From Archilochus colubris (lineage: Eukaryota; Chordata; Aves; Apodiformes; Trochilidae), in contig CM041097.1 of assembly GCA_023079485.1 (NCBI GenBank), positions 20,629,158-20,693,157 on the forward strand: DNA of 64,000 nucleotides. The letters run 5' to 3'. A model generated the notes under the pieces. It had not been told where the DNA came from and did not search any database. It saw only the letters and a program-made list of their open reading frames with translations. Each line of letters opens with the position of its first letter. Within the stretch, counting starts at the first letter, position 1. A program made the position numbers and the translations under genes. Shown piece by piece: positions 35,301-45,109 of the stretch.

Positions 35301-37244
35301 GATAAACTCCTGGAATCTTTCCAGGCAATGGGATCCCTGGGGATTCCCAGGCGTGGGACAAGGTCTGTGTTCCCAGAGCCACAGCCTCCATCCCACCTGA
35401 GCTCACCTCTCTCTGGAGCTCTGCTGACTGCCTGCAGGGGAACTAATACAGGATAACACAGACATCAGCTCTGCAGTGATGGCATCCTCTGGAACGGGAC
35501 CTCCCTCTCAACATCAGCTTTGACACTGCAAGTTCTGCATGAAAAACTTGGTTTCCATCATTTCCAGCAGGCCCCCAGCAATGAACTCTCATTGTCATCA
35601 CAGTAACAGCCCCGATAATTGCTGTCACAGCCCCATACTGCAGGAAATTACATTCCTCAAAGCTGATGTCTGGTTTAGTTACTAAACACATATGGCTCGT
35701 GGAAGGTAGAGAAAGATGTTCCAGCAAAGGGAGTATAATTAGCACAATGAGGATCATCAAGCTGCCAGTGTGTTCCATTTAGTGATTTAGTGTTGCAAAG
35801 CTCTCTTTACAAGAAGAGAACAAAGTGATTAGAAGAAAAAAAAACAAAAAAAACAACTGAAAAGACCTTACTGTGAAGGCACCCACCAACACCTGAATAT
35901 TCTCCAGCTCCTCAGGGTGAGCTAAAGCAGAACTGCAGTCAGCTCTTACCCTGCAGGTGAAGCATTCAGAGGCACCAAACATTTACCCTGGTCAGGATTT
36001 CACACCCACCCCCAGCCCAGGGCAGAAAGTTGATTAAATCTCTGCCAGCCTGTCAGGGAAGAGCAGGCAGTGCTGAGGAGCATGGGCAGGAGCAAGGGTC
36101 CCTGTCAGAGCACCCAGAACTGCAGGGCCCAGCACAGGGATGCTCCTCACCTCCTCCCAAGTGCAGCTCTGAGAAATGCCTTCATCTCTATGTCAGAGCA
36201 GGAGGGGGTAACAGATCTTTGCCATCTGTCTTCTCTACAGAAGAAAAGCACTTAAAGGGCTGCTGTCACATGCTGGATATTCCTGAGTACCCAGGAGATT
36301 ATTCCTGTATAATCTTGAGAAGCATCCTGAGAGCTGCTGCAGCATCCCTGAAGCCCAACAGACAGATTGCTCTGGAGCAGTAACAAACACATCTTGCCCT
36401 GCTTCCCTCCCAGGCAGAGGCTGCTAATGAACACAAGTCCTACATTAAAAGCCAATGCAAGCTTCAGAAAAGTGATATGAGAAAAGTTACAAAGGTGGGT
36501 GGTTGGGGTTTTGTTGAAGAATGAAAGATTACACAACCAAATAAATCTCCCATATTAATACAGAGCCTCTTGAATTCTGGGCTCAGCTCTGGAATATCAG
36601 TCTGTGACAAATCTAGTTTTTTAATATTGCACTGAAGTCTCTAGTAACTATTTTGCAGATTGATTCATATTTTCAGTTCATATTTTCAGTTCATTCATAT
36701 TTTATCTTGTAAAAGCATCAAAAAATGCTTCTTTTCCCTTCTGCTTCATTATTCTCCTTAGAGATCACTCCAGCAGCACCAAATGCCTTTGGTAGTCTGC
36801 AGGCAGAAGGAGCCAGCTGGGTGGGTGATGTCTGTAGACTCAACCCTTAAACAAGTAATTTCAAACTTTTCCACCCAAAAAGCCCAGACAGGCAAGTTTA
36901 GAGCACACAACACCCTTCTGAGGTCTGGAACAGGAGCTTACAACAGGTGACAAGATTAGCTACAGCATCTTAGTCATACAACACATTTTATCACACTCGT
37001 AACACTTTGGAGACATTAATTCAAAGCAGCTTTTCCAGGGGAGAAAGTCCACCCAGCATGGACACAATGTTAGTTTTCTCAAACACATTCTGTCAAAATA
37101 AAGAAAAAAAAAAAAAGAAAATCAGAAACCTCAAAACACACCCACTGAGTCCCTGCCTGGAGGTGTCAGTCCAGGGAAGGAAGCAGACAGGGCTGTGACA
37201 GCAGCCCAGCTTAGAACAGCACTTACCCACACACGGAGCTTTGA
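32366..37244. other. Noncoding unique sequence, AT-rich at 34430-34920
   Basis: A 13-bp duplication (TTCATATTTTCAG twice, plus a partial third) lies at about 36667-36712. AT-rich unique sequence at 34430-34920 and 36540-36760 may hold regulatory elements. Several minus-strand donors (33710, 35406, 35948, 37225) lack convincing acceptors or leave only very small segments. GC-rich open frames at 33860-34243 are unremarkable. Confidence 0.4.
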
Positions 37245-37254
37245 AGCACATGTG

Positions 37255-37280
37255 TTTGATTCTGTGATTCTCTAAGTACT
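37255..37280 (+). mobile_element. Possible CR1 3' tail
   Basis: GATTCTGTGATTCTCTAAG contains an ATTCTGTG octamer followed by ATTCT, the motif that ends CR1 elements. The sequence just upstream does not show the expected CCTTCCAACCCAAACC, so this may be coincidence. Confidence 0.2.
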
Positions 37281-37410
37281 TGAAGACAGTGATATAAATT
37301 TGACTCCACATTATTCATCCTGCTTACCTGCTCTGTTCCTCCCACTGCCCCACAGGCATCCCTCCCTCCCTCCACCCATGCCTCCCTCCATTCATCCATC
37401 CCTCCACCCA

Positions 37411-37838
37411 TCCAGCACAGCCCAGCCCAACCCAGCACAACCCAACCCAGTACAGCCCAGCCCAGAACAGCCCAACCCAGCACAACCCAACCCAGTACAG
37501 CCCAGCCCAGAACAGCCCAACCCAGCACAACCCAACCCAGTACAGCCCAGCCCAGAACAGCCCAGCCCAGCCCACCCCAGCCCAGAAGAGCCCAGCCCAG
37601 CACAGCACAGCCCAGCCCAGAAGAGCCCAGCCCAGCCCAGCCCAGCCCAGAACAGCCCAGCCCAGCCCAGAACAGCCCAGAACAGCCCAGCACAGCCCAG
37701 CCCAGCCCAGCCCAGTACAGCCCAGCCCAGCCCAGTACAGCCCAGCCCAGCACAGCCCAGCACAGCCCAGTACAGCCCAGCCCAGCCCAGCCCAGCCCAG
37801 CCCAGCCCAGCCCAGCCCAGCCCAGCCCAGCCCAGCCC
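37411..37838. repeat. CCCAG pentanucleotide array, 428 bp
   Basis: The left part is built from a 45-bp higher-order unit (TACAG marks at 37451, 37496 and 37541) mixing CCCAG, CCCAA, CACAA and AACAG pentamers. The right part becomes pure CCCAG, uninterrupted from about 37775 to 37838. The minus strand reads (CTGGG)n and meets the canonical G-quadruplex pattern many times over. Neither CCCAG nor CTGGG creates a stop in any frame, which explains the 120-284-codon open frames on both strands (PAQPS / GLGWA repeats). Confidence 0.97.
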
Positions 37839-38435
37839 ATCCCTCTGCTCCCCTCAGGTTTACAAAGGTGAGGGTCAGATCTCCTCCTGGGTGCCTCTGC
37901 AGCTGGGATTCAGGATCAGAGTATGCTGGTACCCAGGAGCCAGCCCCACAGCCCCCTCCCAGGCACAGGGGTACCAGGGGGGGGGTTACCCCTGATGCCT
38001 GAGGAGCACCAAGAGAAGCAGCAGAGCCCATTGCCCACCCAGCACACCACACCCAGTCGTGGGGCTCAGCTCCCATCAGCTGAACTCTGTGCTCCCCCAG
38101 TTCAGAAGGGGGGTCCTCTCTGGGAAAGGGACCCTGGGGCACCAAGCACAGAAAGCCAATTGCCCTCTGCAGCAGCACAGCTGGAAGGCATCACTGCAGG
38201 AACTGCCATCACCTTGCCCATGGAATTAACCTGTTCAGTCTGCTCTGAAGCATTAAAGCACCTGGTAAAACAAAAAGTTTCAGGATGGAAAACTTACTTT
38301 TCTCTTTCAACCCAACACTCACCCATTGCAGCTCCTCCCAGCCCTGCTTTAAAGCACAGTTCCTGATGGTTCTTTTCAGCTGTGCTCATTGCCTCGAGCA
38401 ACAGAGCTCCAGCTCGTCTAGGACTCTCTAGACCA
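37839..38435. other. Noncoding, GC-rich flank of the CCCAG array
   Basis: Unique GC-rich sequence with a G9 run at 37978-37986. The 147-codon plus-strand open frame (37923-38366) shows no family features. Confidence 0.4.
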
Positions 38436-38935
38436 CTACTGCAGAATACCCTTAATTAATTTTCTTGCAATAAAGTAGGAATTCAAAATCCTATAATGTT
38501 TAATACATGATGGGAAAGTCACTTAAGGAGCTTTCCTGAAGAAGAAATCCGAGGGTGTTGCTCTAATAATAGGTGGCATGAAAATATGGAATCCCAAATT
38601 ACTTTAAATGGAATGAATTTTAAATTAATTAACAGTGCTTTAAAATAGATCCACCTTTTAAAAAATAGGTTGTGCTACACAAATATCAATCAGGTTGCCA
38701 CAAAGAGAAGTAATTTGGGTCTGAAGTTCCATCTGTCAAGTAAACAAACAAGTTCTTTGACATTTGTAGAAGCTGTGATGCTGATAAAGTTATACAGCAC
38801 TGCTTAATATTGTTTTCCCTTTTTATATAAAAGAGTCATAACCTGAGCATAAAAATTGTTCTTATTAGGCAGAGAATGTCAACTCTCATTGCTAAATTTG
38901 CTGTAGTGATTCAGCAGGAAATCAAGCATTGCTCC
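38436..38935. other. AT-rich block, possible conserved noncoding element
   Basis: About 500 bases of unique AT-rich sequence with many homeodomain-type cores (CCTTAATTAATTTTC, TTTAAATTAATTAAC, GCTTAATATTG) and TCAAGTAAACAAACAAG, a forkhead-like word. There are no coding frames of note and no tandem repeats. Its length and texture make it one of the stronger enhancer-like candidates here. Confidence 0.33.
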
Positions 38936-39860
38936 TTTGGCCTCCAGCACTTGACAGAAAGTGCCCATTACCCACGCTCACTTCAGGAAAGGGACATTTT
39001 ATCCCAGACAGAGCTGAATTCCTTCTCCTGCCCTGCTGTGTGGTGAGGCTGGGGGGGTCACAGCCTCTGCAGGGATCATCCCCACCAACAGCCAGTTTCC
39101 TTGTGACATTTTCACCTGAGAGCAGCAACTGCAGATGTCACCCTGAGGAGGCAGAGTGCTCAGAGGAACCCCCTGCCCACAGGCACCAATAAAACCCCTC
39201 ACCAGTACAGGGCCTGAGGGGTGGCCACGTCCTGGGCTTGTGAACACAGCAGGGATGTGCGAGCACAGATGTCCCAAAGAGCCTCCTGACCAGACATCCA
39301 GACCCTCTGGTTCCGAGGGACCAAATCCTTCAGCAGTGAGAGCCAACCCTGAAACTCCCACACCTGGACAACTTCCATCCAAGGAGCTGATGTCCCAGGG
39401 CTGGGGGACAGAGGGAAGAAATCACCCAAGCTCTGCCTGGGAGAGAGCAACCTCTGGGACAGACTGGACATGATGAGGAACAGCTGAGTAGAAACAGCAT
39501 CACCCAGAAAAGAGAAACCCAAAGGCAAAGCCCCTAAATATTCCTGTTAAACAGCCCCTGAATTCCTCACCCAGGGGCACAGATTTCATTTCTGGAGGAC
39601 AATGTGAATGACTTCCACACCATTCACAAACCCTCAGATGTTTGCCTAAGTATTTAACCAGTTCAGGAGCTGACACACAAACCACTGCCCATTTACAGAC
39701 AAAACCCAAGCGATACATTTTTCCAGATGCTCCACTGGATTGCTCAATCTCTAATGGCACACTTATAAGAAACTGCAATAAAAAAGACAAAATGCTCATG
39801 CAGTACAGCATGAACATAGCAAAACAGCCATTAATATTGTTCTCCCAAAGAAAAATGCCT
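38936..39860. other. Noncoding unique sequence
   Basis: GC-richer from 38940 to 39530. The 127-codon minus-strand open frame (38999-39382) has no recognised domain. No repeat seen. Confidence 0.4.
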
Positions 39861-40720
39861 TACTAAATAGCCTGAAAGGACATCTGACATGTATCTTTCC
39901 CTGTTTTCAAGAAATATAACCATACATAAAACTGATATGATTACTTGGTAAATCTAATAAGTTTCTTTTTCTTTGATGGTTGTTTGCTCCTTAATGTGCT
40001 TTAAGTGCGTAATAAAAATATAATGAAAAACATACATTTATTCTATGTGGCAGCTACTGCATATTCCATAAAAAAGTAATCTTATAAAGTTTAATTTTAC
40101 AGCATTTCTTAAAACTATTTCTACTTATTCACTATTTGCAGAGGGTATCTGCAAAGGAATTTAATACTTAACGTAACACTTCACCAACATTAATGCCAAG
40201 TTTTCTCTTCACGAGCATTGTCTTCTCCTTTCTGTAAGCCTGGAAGAGGAAAAGCAGATGGATTTAAGGCTTCCAAAGAGACTCATTAAAATGTAAAGTC
40301 CAAATACCCACATAATTTTTTTCATGATTGCTTTAGGACTGTTGTGGGATTTTTCCTGTCTGGGCGTTTGTCTTCCATAACATTTTAATATCCTTGAGAA
40401 GAGTCTGAAGTGAGCTTAGCTCATTGTCAGTGGTGATATCCCTGCATCTGGTCTGCATTAAGGGAATGCAAATTTGAGCACAGATGAATTAAAGAGCACT
40501 TACTTTTCAAAAGGCATTTGTCAGCAGAAACAGCAGCAAGAAAAAGCTATTGACAGGAAACCCTGCACAAACCTGTAGGATCAGATACTCCAGAAAAACC
40601 TCTTGGGACTCTCTCCCTTGTTTTCCTTTCCAGTGGAATTTAATACCAAAAAGTCATGCTTGCAGTCAATGATTAATCTGCTATTTTAAAAAAGAAACTT
40701 ACATTGCACACATTTGATTT
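39861..40720. other. AT-rich unique block around the candidate terminal exon
   Basis: TAAT/ATTA-rich, repeat-free sequence, for example ATATGATTACTTGGTAAATCTAATAAG and CATTAAAATG. It may contain 3'UTR and flanking regulatory sequence of the candidate exon or be an independent conserved element. Confidence 0.28.
40037..40239 (-). CDS. Candidate 3'-terminal exon (stop codon, short 3'UTR, poly(A) signal)
   Basis: On the minus strand TGCTTTTCCTCTTCCAG|GCTTAC is a strong acceptor at 40240/40239. From there one frame reads 23 codons and TAA (stop at 40168-40170). The peptide is rich in Lys/Arg (RKEKTMLVKRKLGINV, ending GEVLR). The other two frames also meet stops before that point or near it. About 125 bases past the stop, AATAAA occurs on the minus strand (40037-40042), followed by a T-rich stretch suited to cleavage. 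The segment sits in a long AT-rich unique block. I do not recognise the C-terminus, and no upstream exon was confidently found between 40.3 and 64 kb. It could belong to a gene extending past the right edge, or be chance. Confidence 0.25.
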
Positions 40721-41118
40721 ACATGCCACATCACTCCTTTAAAGCCAGGAAAACCTGCCACAGAATTCTTCATTACAGCAATTCACATAAGAGCTTTCAT
40801 TCACTTCAAGAGATGAGAAGCAGTAAGGCCAGGACCTGTCCCTATTGCCAGGGTTGGGACATGCCCCATGCAGTGCAATCACCCTTGGCCACTCCAGCTG
40901 GCCCCACCTTAAATGATTTTATCAAGTTCCTCATCTTTTTACCCAGAGCTGTGTAGAAAATCCCTTGTCTGAGGTGTGTAGGAAATCACTTGTCTGTGCC
41001 CCTAATTAATCAGGGTGCTTCCCTCCTGGGGATCACCTGGGTGTGGGCAAGGGCCACACAAGCCAGGATTCACCCCTGTTCCCCCTGACACCCAGCATCC
41101 TGCAGCTGTACCACTGGG
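40721..41118. other. Noncoding unique sequence
   Basis: Transition from the AT-rich block into GC-rich sequence before the minisatellite. Nothing recognised. Confidence 0.45.
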
Positions 41119-41437
41119 CACCCACCCCTCCCAGGAGAGCACCCATCTGTGGGACTGTGCTCCCATAGCACCCACTGCTCCCAGGAGAGCACCCATCTGT
41201 GGGGCTGTGCTCCCATAGCACCCACCCCTCCCAGGAGAGCACCCATCTGTGGGGCTGTGCTCCCAGAGCACCCACTGCTCCCAGGAGAGCACCCATCTGT
41301 GGGGCTGTGCTCCCATAGCACCCACCCCTCCCAGGAGAGCACCCATCTGTGGGGCTGTGCTCCCAGAGCACCCACTGCTCCCAGGAGAGCACCCATCTGT
41401 GGGGCTGTGCTCCCACAACACCCACCCCTCCCAACAC
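41119..41437. repeat. Minisatellite, 50 bp unit, 6.3 copies
   Basis: Units start at 41119, 41169, 41219, 41269, 41319 and 41369, with a partial seventh at 41419. Each contains CAGGAGAGCACCCATCTGTG. Odd units begin CACCCACCCCTC and even ones CACCCACTGCTC, so the array has a 100-bp dimer organisation. The last bases also vary (CATAG or CAGAG). 50 is not a multiple of three, so all minus-strand frames stay open with a 50-residue period (…TDGCSPG…). These frames are not genes. Confidence 0.97.
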
Positions 41438-42103
41438 CCCCACACTGAGCTCCCAATGAGGTGACAGGGACAGAGCCACCGCCCTGGTGGTTACCCAGAG
41501 CCCATGCAGGGAACCCAGCAGGGACGGGGATGGTTCTGCTGTGGAGGAGCCTCTGGTACCAGGTAAGAATCCCTGCAGATCCTCACTGCTGACTTCAAAC
41601 AAAAGCCCAAACCCCCACAACCATTTTCCATAAGTTTTTCCCCACTGCCTCACAGAACTGTGCAATACTCCAGCTCTTTGTACTGCTGGAGCTAAGGGGG
41701 CTTTCAGCTGAGGACCCAGCACTACAGCATTTCTTCCCCAAGAGCATCCCTTGCCAGAGCTGCTGATGTCAGACTGCACAACGCAATGCAGTGGCAGGAC
41801 TGAAGCCTGCTGGGCTTCTGTAACGTTTATTCAGTGTAAAAAATTCAGAAGGATGAGGTATTTGTGCAGAGATAAAGTAGAGCACAGACTGAAACACCAC
41901 AAGATCTAACTGGGAAGCATTAGGGGTGAAGCAGCCTGCTGGGACCTGAGGAGCTGAGCACAGACCTGGCAGCTCACACACAGACATCATCACCTTGCTT
42001 TTCATACAAGTGCTGTAAACATCCTCAGTAACATAAACAAAGACTTCCAGATGCTGCAACTTAGACCAAAACTTCCAGACAGGAGGACTTGGAGGATTGT
42101 GTC
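41438..42103. other. Noncoding; 96-codon minus-strand open frame
   Basis: The frame at 41769-42059 (minus) begins MQHLEVFVYVTEDVY and is not in repetitive or GC-rich sequence, so it stands out slightly. It contains no known domain, no splice signals frame it, and an AATAAA lies inside it. I treat it as probably noncoding. Confidence 0.3.
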
Positions 42104-42120
42104 AAAAAAAAAAAAAAAAA
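42104..42120. repeat. A17 homopolymer
   Basis: An uninterrupted run of 17 A directly follows GGAGGATTGTGTC. It could be the tail of an old retroposed sequence on the plus strand, but the upstream sequence is not recognised and no target-site duplication is obvious. Confidence 0.85.
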
Positions 42121-42715
42121 CCCAAACAGGAAGAAACTAAAACCTGGGGGAGTGCAAAGAGCAGCGTGTCCAGGAGAAGCACCAAAGGTCCCCATTTCCA
42201 GAGCAGCTATACCAACTTCTGACCCTGCTAGAGCAGAGCCAAAGGGTCAACAAAAATTCTCTAACAGCAGCCAGAAAACATCCTTCTGAATTCCTCTTTG
42301 GATCCTTCCCTTAAAGCCTGGCACCCAGTTGTTCTGCAGAGCACCTCACCCGCTCAGCTCCTCACCTGGGGTTCCCAAGCACTGCATCACATTTAGAGCA
42401 GCACTATTTTACCAGGAGAGCTGTATACACAGTATCCCCCAGCTACATTAGAGCCCCTGATATCCTCTGTCACCATAAAAGTGCCACTTTATAAGACACT
42501 CAGGCAGGATGCTTCACTGTTTATGACAGATGGCAGAACTAAATACGCTTTAAAACGGCTCAAATTGGGAAAAATCTTCCTCTGTCTGGCCATCACACAA
42601 TTCATTTCCTTGGGTTAGTGTGCAGATAAGGCAGGAGCAGCAGCTCTAAGACAAGGTGTCTGTTACAGGCAAGGTCCCAGGTCCTGCACATCAGGTCTCA
42701 CCAGGGGCAGCAGAC

Positions 42716-42804
42716 ACAGCAGACACACACAGCCCCATTGGGGGGTACAGCAGACACAGCCCCATTGGGGTGCAGCAGACACACACAGCCCCATTGGGGT
42801 GCAG
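42716..42804. repeat. Minisatellite, 25-31 bp unit, 3 copies
   Basis: Three copies of AGCAGACACACACAGCCCCATTGGGG start near 42718, 42749 and 42774. The middle copy has fewer CA units and the first has two extra G. Each copy carries an inverted repeat, CCCCA-T-TGGGG. Confidence 0.9.
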
Positions 42805-43059
42805 CATCCCCCAGGCAGCTCAGCAGCTGGGGAGCAGCAGGGCTCAGCCACCACGTTGGTACCCAGACAGAATGTCTGGGCTAAGGACAGCCCAGGGACC
42901 CCCCAGGCATCACCCTGAGTGGGATTAACTCCTGGGCTGAAAGCTGGAGGTGTGCTGAAGTGTTCTGACAAGTCATGGCTTGAGTTCCCTCTCTCACACG
43001 TACTTGGCCACTGGCTACTTGATGATCTTAGAGTGCTGCTTCTAATGTGTATTTTTATC

Positions 43060-43660
43060 CCATCCTTACCCTTAAATATGAAATGAGTCATTTGCTCATC
43101 TGAGCAGTATTGATACGTCAGATTTGCTCAAACAACAAGGATCAATAGCGTGCAAAACTCAAGAGACCTGCCAAGACATGGAAGAATATAACAAAGATCA
43201 AGACAACAACAGGTTTTAATTACGTGAGAGGAGAAGGTATGTTCTGTAAGGTCTGTGCAATTTGAGACTATAATCAAAATGTCATCAGCCTGCCTCTTGT
43301 ATTTGCAATCTCTTAGGAAAATGACTAAAACTGGGATAACATTTTCAGATTCATTTTGATGCTTCCATCAGAAAGCCTGACATTTGGCTAATGTCAGACA
43401 TCACCTACGTTGTTGTTTGATTCCCCATTTCCCTCTTGTGTGTCACTTCAGTAATGACCCAGAGGTAGTAATGAAATGCAATGAACAGATTAAGGACAGA
43501 ACTTTTGGAAACTCAGATGCATGTGCTTTGACATTAACGTGCATCCTGTAGAAAGGTTCAGAACTCCATGTTATTTGCCAAGGCATAAATACAGGGATTT
43601 GAAAACTAAGTGTAAACATGCTCATCATTTATCTAATTAGCTGATCCTAATTTGCTTCAC
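43060..43660. other. AT-rich block, possible conserved noncoding element
   Basis: About 600 bases of unique, repeat-free sequence with words such as GACTATAATCAAAATG, GGCTAATGTCAG, GACATTAACGTGCATCC and CATTTATCTAATTAGCTGATCC. No coding frame is credible. Composition resembles conserved enhancers, and this is among the longer candidates in the window. Confidence 0.33.
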
Positions 43661-45037
43661 ACACAAGGTATCTGTAATGGCACACGAAGTCTCTGCAGTT
43701 TCACGTTCATACCAATGTGTGCCATGCAGGGAGATGCAGATTTTGCCCTCCCTCTCCCATGGAACAGCATCCATAGCACAAGGTGCTGTGCTCCCAGCTG
43801 GCACACTCCTGGTGTATAATTATCCTCCTTCCTTCCTTCGACTCTCTTGGAAGTTTGAGATCAAACAACACACCAAAAATGACATGAAAAACTTCCTCCA
43901 TCTCCTTCTATGTAAAAAAATAATCTTGTGACACCAACTTCACATCAAGGTACATGAGGAAAGAATAACTCCAACCTTCTTAGCAAAAACACCAGGGAAA
44001 GGCAAGTGTAAGGAATTATTTAGGACTCTTATAAGGAAACATGGTAAAATGTGCAAGTGGCACTTTGCAATCCACAGAAAAATAATATGGGATACTACAT
44101 TGCAAACAGGAGTAATGTGATTATTTTCCCTGAAAAAAAAAGAACCATTCCTAACTACTCTGCATTAGTATTTTTTAATTCATCAAGCTTCCTCACATAA
44201 GTAAAGAAGATTATTGCACTATAATTCTAAACCAGAATGTGGCTACCTTGTAACAATAAGATCTTGAGTATTTTCCAATTACTTCTGCCTGGGGCCTTCC
44301 AAGCACTGGGAATGAGAACTCTGGTATCTGACTTTTCCCCACTTCTTAATCTTTTTCTGAGGCTCATCTATAGGCCAGGATAGCTGCAGGAAACATTCTG
44401 CTCTTTGTCAGGTCTCCAATCAACTGACACATTGCCTCTGTCCTCTAACTTTCTAAGCAGAAGCACAGATTATACTTCCAAGTCATTGATTCCTTCTTAC
44501 AGAACTTAAGGTGTTGAGAACCCCAGCTTCCCCATGTGCTACAAGAAATCACAGCTTGCCCCTCATTTCAGATGCAGCTCAGATAAACCTCAGGGGGTGC
44601 CTAGAGAGGAGCTCTGCAGAGCCAGGAGAGAGTGTCAGTGGGAACACAAAATACAGAGATTGTTTGGGCTCTTGCTTTTCCTGATACGAGTCCATGGCTC
44701 TGAGTGATGGAGGTGTTTGGGAAAGGTGTGGGTCTAGGGTGAACTCCACACCTATGAAAATTCCTCAGTGCCTGCCAGTGCTGAAGCTTGGCAGCAATGG
44801 GAATGTTGCAGGAACAGCTGGGAAAGGACTGAGCAGGTCCCACCCAGAAAACCAGAGATGAGCCCTTCCCTGGAGCCCAGCTCCCCAGGGGAGCAGAAGC
44901 ATTTGCAGCTGGATTTCCTCCCTTGCTGGGAAACAGAGTTGCCCCAATTCCAATTTCAGTCTTAGAACCCTGGGTGGGGATGAGTGAACACACACCTGCT
45001 GCTGATACCAAAAAGTCAGAGTTGTTGGAGCTTCAGA
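43661..45037. other. Noncoding unique sequence
   Basis: AT-rich to about 44280 (may extend the block before it), then mixed and GC-richer. The 136-codon minus-strand open frame at 44601-45011 shows no family resemblance. Confidence 0.4.
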
Positions 45038-45109
45038 GTGGCCACAGATGGGTCTGAGTTGGTGGCCACAGATGGGTCTGAGGTGGTGGCCACAGAGGGG
45101 GCTGGGGAC
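45038..45109. repeat. Minisatellite, 24 bp unit, 3 copies
   Basis: Copies of GTGGCCACAGATGGGTCTGA start at 45038, 45062 and 45086. The third is diverged (GAGGGGGCTGGGG). The 24-bp period keeps the frame, giving a VATDGSE-type peptide repeat in one frame, but nothing supports expression. Confidence 0.9.

Noticed and set aside
37223..38178. Long open frames (120-284 codons) over the CCCAG array on both strands
   Set aside because: The pentamer has no stop in any frame on either strand, so the frames follow from the repeat.
41002..41779. Minus-strand frames up to 248 codons over the 50-bp minisatellite
   Set aside because: The repeat keeps all minus frames open with a 50-residue period. The non-repeat part shows no domain.
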